The notes: generated from the sequence alone by a model not told the origin. DNA of 64,000 bases from Arcobacter caeni (GCF_003063245.1 NZ_MUXE01000015.1:1-64000); one strand, 5' to 3'; shown: positions 35,248-44,334, numbered from the stretch's first letter. Program-made: numbers and translations.

Positions 35248-35886
35248 TTATGGAGCTAATCTTGAAATACTCCATGAATTATCACTTTGAAGTTCATAAA
35301 CAAATCTATCGTGAAGTCTATCTTGACCACCTTGCCAAAACTCTATTTTTGTGGGTTTTATAATATATCCACCCCAAAAATCAGGAAAAGGAACTTCTCC
35401 TTTTACAAATTTTCTTCTTATTTCATCAAATTTTTGCTCTAATAAACTTCTTGAGCTTATTACTTGACTTTGGTGTGAAACCCAAGCTCCAATTTGACTT
35501 CCTTTTGGTCTTGATAAAAAATATTTTAAAGATTCAGTTGTTGAGATTTTTTCAATATTTCCCTCAATTTTTACTTGTCGCTCTAAATCAAGCCAAGCAA
35601 AAAGAGCAGCAGCTTTTGGATTTTGCTCAATTTGTTTTGCTTTATTACTTTTATAATTTGTAAAAAAAACAAAACCTTTTTCATCAAATATTTTTAGTAA
35701 CACAGTTCTAATACTAGGCATCATATCAGCTCCAACGGTGGCTAAACTAAAAGCATTTGGTTCTGTTAGTTTTGCATCCATTGCTTGATTAAACCAAAGC
35801 TCAAACTCTAAAAAAGGGTTTGGGTTTAAATCTTTTATATCTAAACCTTTTGTTGTATATTTGGCTCGTAAACTTGTTAAATCCAG
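35248..35886 (-). CDS. pdxH: Pyridoxamine 5'-phosphate oxidase, apparent CTG start
   Basis: 212 aa from CTG at 35886. The frame above the first ATG (35781) clearly encodes the PdxH N-terminus: [13 protein letters not shown], then [15 protein letters not shown], aligning with the substrate-binding N-terminal arm of E. coli PdxH (218 aa). AAAGGA is six bases before the CTG and an in-frame TAA stops the frame above it. The body has S-I-R-T-V-L-L-K (FMN phosphate), [10 protein letters not shown] and the C-terminal R-L-H-D-R-F with R-L-A-P. It oxidises PNP/PMP to pyridoxal phosphate with FMN and O2. It is downstream of the HD gene in one operon (45-base gap). Confidence 0.88.
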   Translation of the reverse strand: MDLTSLRAKYTTKGLDIKDLNPNPFLEFELWFNQAMDAKLTEPNAFSLATVGADMMPSIRTVLLKIFDEKGFVFFTNYKSNKAKQIEQNPKAAALFAWLDLERQVKIEGNIEKISTTESLKYFLSRPKGSQIGAWVSHQSQVISSRSLLEQKFDEIRRKFVKGEVPFPDFWGGYIIKPTKIEFWQGGQDRLHDRFVYELQSDNSWSISRLAP

Positions 35887-35931
35887 AATTTATCCTTTGA
35901 ATTATTAATATAATTTATTTTATCGAAATAA

Positions 35932-37626
35932 CTATTTATTTGATTCCTCAAAAATGTCGAATAATATATTTCTAAGTTCTATTTTCATCTCTTCATTTAA
36001 ATATTTTTTGGTTGAATACAAATAAAAAGGAACAGTATTTCTCATAGAATATTTTAACCTTTTTCTCAAAGTTGAAATTTCATCAATATTTATGAGTTCT
36101 TCTCCATCATATAAATAAAAATCTTTAGCAATTCCTAGTTTAAATGAAACTATTTGATATGAAAAAAATAGTTCATCAACCGTTCCCTCATGTTTTTTTA
36201 TAAATTCATCCAAAGCTATTTGAAGTTTTTTTAAATTAATTGGTGAGATATATCCAAAACTCTCTCTAAATTTATATCTCTCAACTGTTGTGAAATTTAG
36301 GACTTTATAAAACTCATTTAGATTCTTCCAAGGGCTTCTAAATCTTCTTTTTCCAAATAAAACCTCTTCAAAACAGTACATATATTTTATATCTTCTTGG
36401 GTTTGATTCTCTTTGTCTTTGATTTCAAAATATTTAGTTTTAAATAAAGAAATTAGCCAGTTTTCATCAAGCATTGAGATAATATCAAGTTCTTTATTTT
36501 TATCTTGTGCATTTTTAAAATTCCATAACATAGAGATATTATTTGAAATTTTTTCATTTATATCTCCATTTTCAAAATATTTATCTGATAAGTATTGAAC
36601 AACATTTTCAAGTAAATTATCTGTTTTTGCAATTCCATGATTAAAAAGTACTTTTTTATATAAATTAAATCTCATTTCAAGCATATGTTCAATATCAATT
36701 AAACTCATGTCAAAAAAACTTAAATAAAATTTTGCATCTTTTTCCACTAAAACAGCTTGTTTAGTGATTCTAATATGGTCATTAGGTCCTGTTATATAAC
36801 CACTTGCCAACATATCACGATTTATATAATCAAGCCTATCAGCATCAACTGTACTATCAATAAAGTTATGTAAAACTTTAAAATCAAAACCTTCAAAAAC
36901 TTGTTCTTCTAAAATCAAAATTGATAATCTTTTGATTAGTTTTAAATACTCTTTTTCATAAGATTTTACAATAAGTTCTTCAAGTTCATAATCAAATAAA
37001 AGTTTTAAAAGATTTTCTCCAATTGCTTCATGTAAAACTTCTTTACCATAGTTTGTTATGCTTTCATAATTATCTTTGAACTTCACTTCTTTTTCACAAA
37101 GGCTTTCTTGATTTAACTCTTTTTCTTTTATTTTGTCATAAACTTTTTTCAAAGCATATTCAACTTGATGTGAAAATGGTAAATGACCAACATCGTGAAG
37201 TAGGGCAACTATTCGTAAAGTTTGTAAGAAAATAGTATATGTTGCTCTTTGAGTTTTTGATTTTGTAGGAATGGTAAACTGATAAAGTGCTTTATTATCA
37301 AAATATTCCATATCATCAAGACTAACTTTTAGATTTTCTTCTTTTATTATTGAAACTATGATTTTTTTTAAAGAGGATAAAAAATTATTTTTTGTTTTTT
37401 TATCTGCATTTAAAAGGGCATTTTTAAACATAAAAGAGGCTAAATGCATAGTTCCCAAAGAATGAATAAATCTTTTAGTTGTAATAGATGGATATGAAAA
37501 ATATGCTAAGGCATTTTGAGTTATGAATTGCAATCTATTTACTATTTTTGTTTGAAGAATTTTATCTTCAAGTTTTGTATACTCTATATGATTGTATATA
37601 GTGTCATTTATAAGTCTATTTTGGAT
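35932..37626 (-). CDS. HD-domain phosphohydrolase (dGTPase/SAMHD1-like), apparent ATC start
   Basis: 564 aa from ATC at 37626. The 31 codons above the TTG at 37533 encode L-I-N-D-T-I-Y-N-H-I-E-Y-T-K-L-E-D, the I-x-D-x-x-x-x-x-I opening found in YdhJ/SAMHD1-like HD proteins, so the TTG is internal. AAGGA is 7 bases before the ATC. The metal site follows: R-F-I-H-S-L-G-T-M-H (His55 region), L-L-H-D-V-G-H at 143-149 with the HD pair, and D-A-D-R-L-D-Y-I-N-R. Family members hydrolyse dNTPs or other phosphorylated nucleotides; the substrate here is unknown. It is the first gene of an operon with pdxH. Confidence 0.82.
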   Translation of the reverse strand: MQNRLINDTIYNHIEYTKLEDKILQTKIVNRLQFITQNALAYFSYPSITTKRFIHSLGTMHLASFMFKNALLNADKKTKNNFLSSLKKIIVSIIKEENLKVSLDDMEYFDNKALYQFTIPTKSKTQRATYTIFLQTLRIVALLHDVGHLPFSHQVEYALKKVYDKIKEKELNQESLCEKEVKFKDNYESITNYGKEVLHEAIGENLLKLLFDYELEELIVKSYEKEYLKLIKRLSILILEEQVFEGFDFKVLHNFIDSTVDADRLDYINRDMLASGYITGPNDHIRITKQAVLVEKDAKFYLSFFDMSLIDIEHMLEMRFNLYKKVLFNHGIAKTDNLLENVVQYLSDKYFENGDINEKISNNISMLWNFKNAQDKNKELDIISMLDENWLISLFKTKYFEIKDKENQTQEDIKYMYCFEEVLFGKRRFRSPWKNLNEFYKVLNFTTVERYKFRESFGYISPINLKKLQIALDEFIKKHEGTVDELFFSYQIVSFKLGIAKDFYLYDGEELINIDEISTLRKRLKYSMRNTVPFYLYSTKKYLNEEMKIELRNILFDIFEESNK

Positions 37627-37693
37627 GAGATATTCCTTGTATATTTTCTTTTATATTATATTTTGCTTCAAGTGTATTGTTGCTTAATTTCAA

Positions 37694-37731
37694 ACTATAT
37701 GTAATTTAATTTCTATTTAATTACATATAGT
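37694..37731. repeat. 13-bp inverted repeat in a divergent promoter region
   Basis: ACTATATGTAATT and its complement, spaced by 12 bases, lie between the divergent HD gene and the FeoB-associated micro-protein gene. There is no adjacent T run, so an operator is more likely than a terminator. Confidence 0.5.
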
Positions 37732-37768
37732 ATATCATACTAATAACTATTATCAAAAAGAGGAAATT

Positions 37769-37888
37769 ATGGAAGATTATTTTATATATGCAATAGTGTT
37801 ATTAGCTGCTTTTTATTTAATTAAAAAAACTTTTGGAAAAAATTCAGGTTGTGGTTGTTCTGGTGAAAGCAAATGTTCTAAGAAATAG
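37769..37888 (+). CDS. FeoB-associated Cys-rich membrane micro-protein
   Basis: 39 aa. AGAGGAAA lies just before the ATG. One membrane helix (F-I-Y-A-I-V-L-L-A-A-F-Y-L-I) is followed by K-K-T-F-G-K-N and a Cys cluster S-G-C-G-C-S-G-E-S-K-C-S-K-K. This is the layout of the FeoB-associated Cys-rich family, small proteins usually next to the ferrous iron transporter FeoB. Here there is no feoA or feoB nearby, so it is an orphan copy. It probably binds iron or a metal at the cytoplasmic face of the membrane. Confidence 0.75.
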   Translation: MEDYFIYAIVLLAAFYLIKKTFGKNSGCGCSGESKCSKK

Positions 37889-37908
37889 AATAATTTATTC
37901 TATTTCTT
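37880..37908. terminator. Terminator overlapping the micro-protein stop codon
   Basis: A 12-to-14-bp stem (AAGAAATAGAAT and complement) begins in the last codons of the micro-protein. It lies between convergent genes. Confidence 0.65.
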
Positions 37909-37928
37909 ATTCAAAACTAGTTTATAAC

Positions 37929-39305
37929 TCAATCTTTTCTATTTTCAAAAATTCGCTCTGTAAACTGAGCAAACTTACCACGAACTGCTTTTTCAAGCTC
38001 TATTGCAAACATTTTAAGTTCAGGATGCAACTCATTTGTTTGTTTTAAAAGAGTTGTTAAACCATTGTTATATTTATTTAAATATAAATTATCAATTTGT
38101 CTGTTTGATCCAATTACAATAGCCATACAACTTTCATCAAGTCTTGAAAGTACAAGTTGAGTTGTTTTTTCACTAGAGTTTTGCCATTCGTCCATTATTA
38201 CAATTGAAGCTGATAAAGTTCGTCCTCTAGCTTCTCCTGGCCATAAAGTTTCTATACAATATTTTGATTTTAGTTCATCTATTTTTGATTCAATTGATTC
38301 TTGATTCTCTTTATTTTCACTTTTTTTAAGATGTTTTTTTGCAATAAATTCTAAGGTATCACTCAAAGCCATATTATAAATTCTAAACTTCTCATCATTT
38401 CCTGATAAATATCCAATATCTGCACCTTTATCAATAGATTCTATTGAATTTCTTACATAAACAATTTTGTCATATAATCCTAAATCTATAAGTCTCATGG
38501 AACTAACAACCGACATCAAAGTTTTTCCACTTCCTGCTTTTGCGTCAATTACAAGTAAATCATACATATTTGACAAAATTGCTTTTGTGAATAGTTTTTG
38601 CTTTAGATTTACAGGTTTTACATTTAAAGTTTTAAAATCATTTTCTTTTAAAGTATCGATTCTTTTATCATGAATAATTCCATATTCAATATTTCCATCG
38701 GCACTTTCAAAACTATAAGCAAAATTTTCAGGTTCATAATTTTCATCCACCAATGTTATATCTTTATTTTCTAAACTATTAAATAATGATGAATCAAATT
38801 CTATATTTTTTACAAAATTAAATTTAGGAACAGTTGATTTATCATCATGTAAAGTTTCTGTTTTGATGCTTTTAAATAGTGCAAAAGTTCTTGCATATAC
38901 ATCTAAAGATAAAAAGATTGTTTGGCAACCTTTATAATATTCTTGGGCTATTGAAGCCACTTCAATAATTCTTTTATCATTTGATTCAGAGATATGAATT
39001 TGTTCAATTACAGTGTCATATTTATCTTTTGAGATTATGTCAATATTAATTTCATCATTAAAAAGTTTCACAACTTTAAAGCCAAGTTTATAATCAACTT
39101 CTTTTATTTTCATTTTTGCTAATAATCTTGCAAACTCTCTTGAATAATACCCAAGTTCATTAACTAACTTCTTTTTATCCTCTAATTCAAGAAGTACAGT
39201 TTCAGGTACTACAATGTGGTTAGTTTTATTGTCTGAAATTTTGTAGAGATTTTGAAGATTTTGTAAAATGATATTTGTGTCAAGGACATATACTTTTTCT
39301 TTCAT
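37929..39305 (-). CDS. PIN domain-PhoH family ATPase
   Basis: 458 aa. The N-terminal PIN-like nuclease domain (about 1-150) starts V-L-D-T-N (Asp9) and has E-L-E-D as a second acidic cluster. The PhoH ATPase domain (about 230-455) has Walker A A-K-A-G-S-G-K-T at 255-262, G-E-A-R-G-R-T-L, and Walker B I-V-I-M-D-E-W-Q-N. PIN-PhoH fusions (PhoH2) act as RNA helicase-ribonucleases, so an RNA-processing role is expected. The two domains here appear complete. The region just ahead of the ATG has only a weak ribosome-binding site. It is monocistronic. Confidence 0.88.
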   Translation of the reverse strand: MKEKVYVLDTNIILQNLQNLYKISDNKTNHIVVPETVLLELEDKKKLVNELGYYSREFARLLAKMKIKEVDYKLGFKVVKLFNDEINIDIISKDKYDTVIEQIHISESNDKRIIEVASIAQEYYKGCQTIFLSLDVYARTFALFKSIKTETLHDDKSTVPKFNFVKNIEFDSSLFNSLENKDITLVDENYEPENFAYSFESADGNIEYGIIHDKRIDTLKENDFKTLNVKPVNLKQKLFTKAILSNMYDLLVIDAKAGSGKTLMSVVSSMRLIDLGLYDKIVYVRNSIESIDKGADIGYLSGNDEKFRIYNMALSDTLEFIAKKHLKKSENKENQESIESKIDELKSKYCIETLWPGEARGRTLSASIVIMDEWQNSSEKTTQLVLSRLDESCMAIVIGSNRQIDNLYLNKYNNGLTTLLKQTNELHPELKMFAIELEKAVRGKFAQFTERIFENRKD

Positions 39306-39451
39306 ATGAAATAATTACATAAAGTAATTACAGGTTAGAAACAATTTTGTATAAATAATAACTAATTTTATTAGAATATAAAACTTAGTAACTTTATGTT
39401 AAAATAACCGACTTTTTTATCTTAGAAAGAAAATAATCAAAAGGAAATTGT

Positions 39452-41137
39452 TTGAGCATTTCTCTATTTATATCTATCTTTTTTATTTTTTTAGTTTCTT
39501 ATTTAATGTATTTTTTTTCAAAAAAAAATAAAGAATTAAAAAAAGAAAATCACATTTTAAAACAATATAAACACGCAATTGAAGAGAGTAATATAATTTC
39601 TACTGCTGATTTAAAAGGCAATATAACTTATGTAAATGATAAATTTTGTGATGTTACTTTATATTCAAAAAATGAGATTTTAGGTCAACCTCATAACTTA
39701 TTAAAAGGTGAAAGTTCAAAAAAGATTTTTAAAGAGTTATGGGAAACTATTCAAAATAAAAAAACTTGGCATGGGGTTTTGAAAAATAGAAGAAAAGATG
39801 GGCGATTTTATTATGTAAATATTACAATTAAGCCAATTTTGGATGAAAATGATGAAATTATAGAATATATTGCAATTAGACATGAAATTACAGACTTAAT
39901 TCATAAAACAGAAGAATTAGAAAAAATTTTAAGGGAAGATAATTTAACAAAAGAGGGTAATCGATTTAAATTACTTGAAGATATAAAAAAATTTAAAAAG
40001 CCATTTTTAGCTCTTTTAGACATAAATAGATTTGGAGATATTAATGATTTTTATGGATATGAAATAGGAGATGAAGTTTTAGTTACAGTTGCTAAAATAT
40101 TTAGAGAACATACTGGAAATAAATATTCATTATATAGAATTTATTCAGATGAATTTGCAATATTAGCTGATAATGATGAAAAAGAGCACTTTATAAAATT
40201 TATAAAATATATTGTAGATTCTATTTCTTTATCTCCTTTGAATATCAAAGGAAAAGAGATTTATATTCAGATGACTTATAGTATTTCATTTGAAGAAAAA
40301 AATGAATTAAAAAGAACTGCAAATACTATAAAAAGATATAGTAAATCTAATAAAGATATTGTTGTATATGATAAAAATTTAGGTATTGAAAAAATTCATG
40401 AGAAAAATATTTTATGGACTTCAAAATTAAAAAAAGCTTTTGAAAATGATAATATTGTTCCATATTATCAAGCAATTTATAATCTAAAAACAGAAAAAAT
40501 TGAAAAATATGAAGCATTAGTTAGATTAATTGATGAGGATAAAATAGCAATATCTCCATATTATTTTTTAGATGTTGCAAAAAAATCAAAACAATATTTG
40601 AAATTAACTAAAGTAGTAATTAAAAAATCATTTGAATATTTTAAAGATAAAGATTATGAGTTTTCAATAAATTTAACGCTAGAAGATATAACAAATAAAA
40701 ATATTTCTTCGTATATAATTGAGATGTTAAAAGAGTATAACATTGCTTCAAAGGTAGTATTTGAAATAGTTGAATCAGAGGGAATCCAAGATTTTACATA
40801 TGTAAATAATTTTATTGATAGAGTAAAAGAATTAGGTTGTAAAATAGCTATTGATGATTTTGGTTCAGGATATTCAAATTTCGAGTATTTAATAAAACTA
40901 AATGCTGATTATATAAAAATTGATGGTTCTTTGATAAAAGATATTTTATTAAATAAAAGTAATCAAGAAATTGTAATAACAATAGTTGACTTTGCAAAAA
41001 GACAAGGATTTAAAACAATAGCTGAGTTTGTATCATCAAAAGAAATTTTTGATAAAGTAAAAGAATTAGGGCTTGATTATGCACAAGGGTATTATATTCA
41101 TGAGCCAAAACCTGAAATTTTAGCTCCTATTGCTTAG
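39452..41137 (+). CDS. Membrane PAS-GGDEF-EAL protein, c-di-GMP phosphodiesterase
   Basis: 561 aa, TTG start with AAGGA five bases ahead. One N-terminal membrane helix (about 3-22) is followed by a coil; a PAS domain (about 40-150: N-I-T-Y-V-N-D-K-F, R-R-K-D-G-R-F-Y-Y-V); a GGDEF domain whose loop is I-Y-S-D-E-F instead of R-x-G-G-D-E-F (inactive, possibly GTP-sensing); and an EAL domain (about 325-555) with Y-E-A-L-V-R, S-I-N-L, E-I-V-E-S-E, D-D-F-G-S-G, K-I-D-G, I-A-E-F and Q-G-Y-Y, all intact. It should degrade c-di-GMP in response to a signal at PAS. It is a lone gene. Confidence 0.9.
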   Translation: MSISLFISIFFIFLVSYLMYFFSKKNKELKKENHILKQYKHAIEESNIISTADLKGNITYVNDKFCDVTLYSKNEILGQPHNLLKGESSKKIFKELWETIQNKKTWHGVLKNRRKDGRFYYVNITIKPILDENDEIIEYIAIRHEITDLIHKTEELEKILREDNLTKEGNRFKLLEDIKKFKKPFLALLDINRFGDINDFYGYEIGDEVLVTVAKIFREHTGNKYSLYRIYSDEFAILADNDEKEHFIKFIKYIVDSISLSPLNIKGKEIYIQMTYSISFEEKNELKRTANTIKRYSKSNKDIVVYDKNLGIEKIHEKNILWTSKLKKAFENDNIVPYYQAIYNLKTEKIEKYEALVRLIDEDKIAISPYYFLDVAKKSKQYLKLTKVVIKKSFEYFKDKDYEFSINLTLEDITNKNISSYIIEMLKEYNIASKVVFEIVESEGIQDFTYVNNFIDRVKELGCKIAIDDFGSGYSNFEYLIKLNADYIKIDGSLIKDILLNKSNQEIVITIVDFAKRQGFKTIAEFVSSKEIFDKVKELGLDYAQGYYIHEPKPEILAPIA

Positions 41138-41157
41138 AAATTTATTCTAAGCAATAG
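41127..41157. terminator. Bidirectional terminator made of two gene ends
   Basis: A 13-bp stem (CTATTGCTTAGAA and complement) with a 5-base loop. Its left arm is the end of the EAL gene and its right arm the end of the convergent FMN reductase gene, so both stop codons lie in the stem or loop. Confidence 0.75.
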
Positions 41158-41656
41158 ATAGTTTTACAAGATTATTAATCATTGAAATAGCTGTTTCTTC
41201 ATTTAAGGGTTTTTCATAAGTTGTTAAAATTTCTCTTGCAAGAATATTTGCACCTAAATGTTGAAATTGTATTCTCATAGCTTGAAGACCTTTCGCTCCA
41301 CCTCCACCACTGTGAGTTGCAAGGGCAACTATTTTCTCATTAAAAGCATCTCTCCAATCTTTTGTAGCTCTTGAAGTCCACGCCATTGCATTATTAAGTA
41401 CAGGTGGCATTACACCGTTGTATTCAGGTGCAATCACAATAAAAGCTTTTAAAGCTAATATTTTTGAAGCTAAATCCAAAACACTTTCTGGAATTCCATT
41501 TTCTTGTTCTTCAACTGTGCTATATAATGGTAATCTTAAATCTACTAAATTTATTAATTCTGCTTCATAACCTAGTTTTATAGTAAGTTCTTGAAGTTTT
41601 AATCCTAATTTTAAATTATTATTTGAACTAGCTACTAATATTCCTATTTTTGACAT
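41147..41656 (-). CDS. NADPH-dependent FMN reductase family protein
   Basis: 169 aa, flavodoxin-like fold. I-L-V-A-S-S-N-N-N-L-K-L-G at the start forms the FMN-phosphate loop; D-L-R-L-P-L-Y follows, then A-P-E-Y-N-G-V-M-P-P-V-L-N-N-A-M-A-W at about 90-107 and a Gly-rich T-H-S-G-G-G-G-A-K-G. These are the hallmarks of the YieF/ChrR-like quinone/azo/chromate reductases. It reduces small electrophiles with NAD(P)H, protecting against redox stress. AAGGA lies before the ATG. It is a single gene. Confidence 0.9.
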   Translation of the reverse strand: MSKIGILVASSNNNLKLGLKLQELTIKLGYEAELINLVDLRLPLYSTVEEQENGIPESVLDLASKILALKAFIVIAPEYNGVMPPVLNNAMAWTSRATKDWRDAFNEKIVALATHSGGGGAKGLQAMRIQFQHLGANILAREILTTYEKPLNEETAISMINNLVKLSIA

Positions 41657-41804
41657 AATTATCCTTAATTTTTTTATAATAATTAATTATATCTAAGGAA
41701 TACTTTTATCCAATATAATAATAAATCAATAAAATATTTAACGGCTGTATATTTTAAATAAAAACTGCTACAATTAGTTCCCTAAATTAAGAATAAGTAA
41801 TAAT

Positions 41805-43715
41805 ATGAAAATTGAAAAAGAACAACAATTCCTAAAAATAATAAAATTTACACCATCAATATTTGTAATTCTCATTTCATTTTGCGTTATTTTATTTTTA
41901 TATTTTGAAAATAAAAGTACATTTAATCAAGAGAAAAAAGATATTGAACAAAGATATATTCTAGAAAATAAAGAACTCATAAAAGAAGAAGTAAATAGAG
42001 TGTATGACTTTATTGAACATCTTCAAAAAACTACAGAAATAGAATTGAAAAAAAGTGTTAAAAGTAGAGTTTATGAAGCCCATGCAATAGCAACAGGTAT
42101 TTATGAAAAATATAAAGATACAAAAACTAAAGAAGAAATTTTTCAATTAATAAAAGTTGCATTACATAATATTAGATTTAATGATGGACGGGGATATTTT
42201 TTTATGGATGATATTTATGGAAATAAATTATCTCATCCTGTTGATGTTTCAATTGAAGGTAAAAATTTTTTAGAATACACAGACCCAAAAGGTTATAAAT
42301 TATTTCATGCTATTGTAAATACAATAAAAGAAAAAACTGAAAGATTTGATGAATATTACTGGTATAAACCAAATACAAATAAAGAAATAGCAAGAAAAAT
42401 ATCATTTTATAAATATTTTGAGCCACTAAATATAGCTATTGGAACAGGTGAATATGTTGATGACTTTGAAAAAGGAATACAACAAGAAGCATTAGATGAT
42501 ATTAGTTTACTTAAATATAGTAAAGCTGGATATATTTTTATTATAGATTATGATAAGGTTTATTTAAGCCATGTAAATAAAAATTTTATAGGTAAAAAAC
42601 CAGAAGAAATTTTAGATGTAAATAATATAGATAAAACAACTAATGAGTTAGTATCAATAGCAAAAGCAGGAGATGGTTATTTAACATACTTACAATATAA
42701 AAAGCCAGATTTAGACTTACCTGTAACAAAAACAGCTTATATAAGAGGTTATGAAAATTGGAAATGGGCAATTGGAACAGGTTTTTATGAAGATGATGTA
42801 AATCTTGAAATTTCAGAAACTAAAAAAAGATTAGATGAAAAGTACGAAAATTATATAAAGAATATTTTAGTTATTGGAGCTATTTTATTGATTATTTTAT
42901 TAATCATTTCAAAATATGTTTCAACTTTTTTAGAAAATAAATTTAAACAATATAAAAAAGAGTTAAATAAGCAACAAATGATTTTACATCAACAATCAAA
43001 AATGGCTGCAATGGGTGAAATGATAGGTAATATCGCACATCAATGGAGACAGCCTTTATCAACAATAACAACTGCTTCAAGTGGAATGGTATTGCAAAAA
43101 GAAATGGGAATTTTAACAGATGATTTTTTCTTTGAAGCATCTAAAAAAATAAATAGTTCAGCACAATATCTTTCTAAGACAATAGATGATTTTAGAAATT
43201 TCTTTAGTCCAAATAAAGAAAAAACAAAGTTTTTTTTAAAAAATACATTTGCAATAACTTTGGATTTAATTTCTGTACAATTTAGTACAAAAGATATTAC
43301 TATAATAAAAAATATAGAAGACATAGAACTTCTTGGTTATGAAAATGAGTTAATACAGGCACTTATTAATATTTTTAATAACTCAAGAGATGAATTAGTT
43401 AAAAAATCTGTTGAAGAAGAAAAATATATATTTATTGATGTATATAAAAATAACAAAAATCAAGTATATATTATAATAAAAGATAATGCAGGTGGAATAA
43501 AAGAAGAATATCTAAATAAGATTTTTGAACCATATTTTACAACTAAACATAAGTCTCAAGGTACAGGAATAGGGCTTTATATGACTGAAGAGATTATTAC
43601 AAAACATTTAAATGGTCATCTTTCTGTAAAAAACAAAGAGTTTGTTTATAATAATAAAAAATATGTAGGTGCTCAATTTCGAATAATACTAAATATAAAT
43701 GATGATAAAGAATAA
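41805..43715 (+). CDS. Sensor histidine kinase with tandem Cache domains
   Basis: 636 aa. TM1 is at about 16-34 and TM2 at about 352-373. The periplasmic part has two similar single-Cache units, each with an aromatic ligand-pocket strand (G-Y-F-F-M-D at 130-135; G-Y-I-F-I-I-D at 242-248) and an A-I-G-T-G-x-Y/F strand (211-217; 322-328). The dimerisation box is M-G-E-M-I-G-N-I-A-H-Q-W-R-Q-P-L with phospho-acceptor His412. The ATPase part has N-I-F-N-N-S-R-D-E-L and T-G-I-G-L-Y-M. Such Cache kinases sense small organic acids or amines. No response regulator is adjacent; the nearest are after the tRNA cluster. Confidence 0.9.
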   Translation: MKIEKEQQFLKIIKFTPSIFVILISFCVILFLYFENKSTFNQEKKDIEQRYILENKELIKEEVNRVYDFIEHLQKTTEIELKKSVKSRVYEAHAIATGIYEKYKDTKTKEEIFQLIKVALHNIRFNDGRGYFFMDDIYGNKLSHPVDVSIEGKNFLEYTDPKGYKLFHAIVNTIKEKTERFDEYYWYKPNTNKEIARKISFYKYFEPLNIAIGTGEYVDDFEKGIQQEALDDISLLKYSKAGYIFIIDYDKVYLSHVNKNFIGKKPEEILDVNNIDKTTNELVSIAKAGDGYLTYLQYKKPDLDLPVTKTAYIRGYENWKWAIGTGFYEDDVNLEISETKKRLDEKYENYIKNILVIGAILLIILLIISKYVSTFLENKFKQYKKELNKQQMILHQQSKMAAMGEMIGNIAHQWRQPLSTITTASSGMVLQKEMGILTDDFFFEASKKINSSAQYLSKTIDDFRNFFSPNKEKTKFFLKNTFAITLDLISVQFSTKDITIIKNIEDIELLGYENELIQALINIFNNSRDELVKKSVEEEKYIFIDVYKNNKNQVYIIIKDNAGGIKEEYLNKIFEPYFTTKHKSQGTGIGLYMTEEIITKHLNGHLSVKNKEFVYNNKKYVGAQFRIILNINDDKE

Positions 43716-43781
43716 AATTTTAACATAGCTAATGATTTTTAAAATTTAGAATGTAATTTTTATGAGAGATTTATAATACAA

Positions 43782-43868
43782 TGGTGCGAATGGTGAGAAT
43801 CGAACTCACACTCCGAAACCGGAACGGGATTTTAAGTCCCGCGCGTCTACCTATTCCGCCACACTCGC
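43782..43868 (-). tRNA. tRNA-Leu (TAA)
   Basis: Acceptor stem GCGAGTG with CATTCGC, a long variable arm of class II, anticodon loop CTTAAAA (anticodon TAA, reading UUA), T-loop TTCGATT, and an encoded CCA. The downstream-most of four tRNAs. Confidence 0.93.
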
Positions 43869-43899
43869 ACATGTGTATATAAAAAGACTTCAAAAGAAG

Positions 43900-43975
43900 T
43901 GGTGGCTCGAGACAGAATCGAACTGTCGACACAAGGATTTTCAATCCTTTGCTCTACCGACTGAGCTATCGAGCC
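43900..43975 (-). tRNA. tRNA-Phe (GAA)
   Basis: Acceptor GGCTCGA/TCGAGCC, D-arm with AGCTCAGTCGGTAGAGC, anticodon loop TTGAAAA (GAA, reading UUC/UUU), T-loop TTCGATT, A73 and encoded CCA. Confidence 0.94.
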
Positions 43976-43999
43976 ATTATTTCTTTTAAATTTAAAAAG

Positions 44000-44084
44000 T
44001 GGTGGTGAGAGAAGGATTTGAACCTTCGAAGCCGTAGGCGGCGGATTTACAGTCCGCAGGATTTGACCACTCTCCAACCTCACC
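44000..44084 (-). tRNA. tRNA-Tyr (GTA)
   Basis: Acceptor GGTGAGG with a matching 3' arm, anticodon loop CTGTAAA (GTA), a long variable arm (class II, as usual for bacterial Tyr), T-loop TTCAAAT, A73 and encoded CCA. Confidence 0.94.
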
Positions 44085-44107
44085 GTTGAATATGTACTTA
44101 AACTAAA

Positions 44108-44182
44108 TGGATGGGGTACTAGGATTCGAACCTAGGAATGACTGCACCAAAAGCAGTTGCCTTACCACTTGGCGATACCCCA
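44108..44182 (-). tRNA. tRNA-Gln (TTG)
   Basis: Acceptor TGGGGTA/TACCCCA, anticodon loop TTTTGGT (TTG), T-loop TTCGAAT, encoded CCA. The discriminator base reads T, an uncommon choice. In Campylobacterota this tRNA is normally charged through Glu-tRNA-Gln and the GatCAB amidotransferase. It is first in transcription order of the four-tRNA cluster. Confidence 0.93.
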
Positions 44183-44334
44183 ATAATTTAAGTGGACGGA
44201 ATTATAATATTTTAATAATTAAAGTTAGCTAAATTGTAGAATATTTCTTTTGTTAATTTTTATTTACTAAGAATCTTATTTATGCTATTATTTTTATGAA
44301 GAAAAAATTATTTTAATTCTAAAAAGGTAAAGAT

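Noticed and set aside
37694-37731. Inverted repeat as an intrinsic terminator
   Set aside because: It is between divergent genes and lacks a T run, so an operator is more likely.
43847-44083. A 78-aa minus-strand ORF
   Set aside because: It runs through the tRNA-Tyr, -Phe and -Leu genes and has no coding character of its own.
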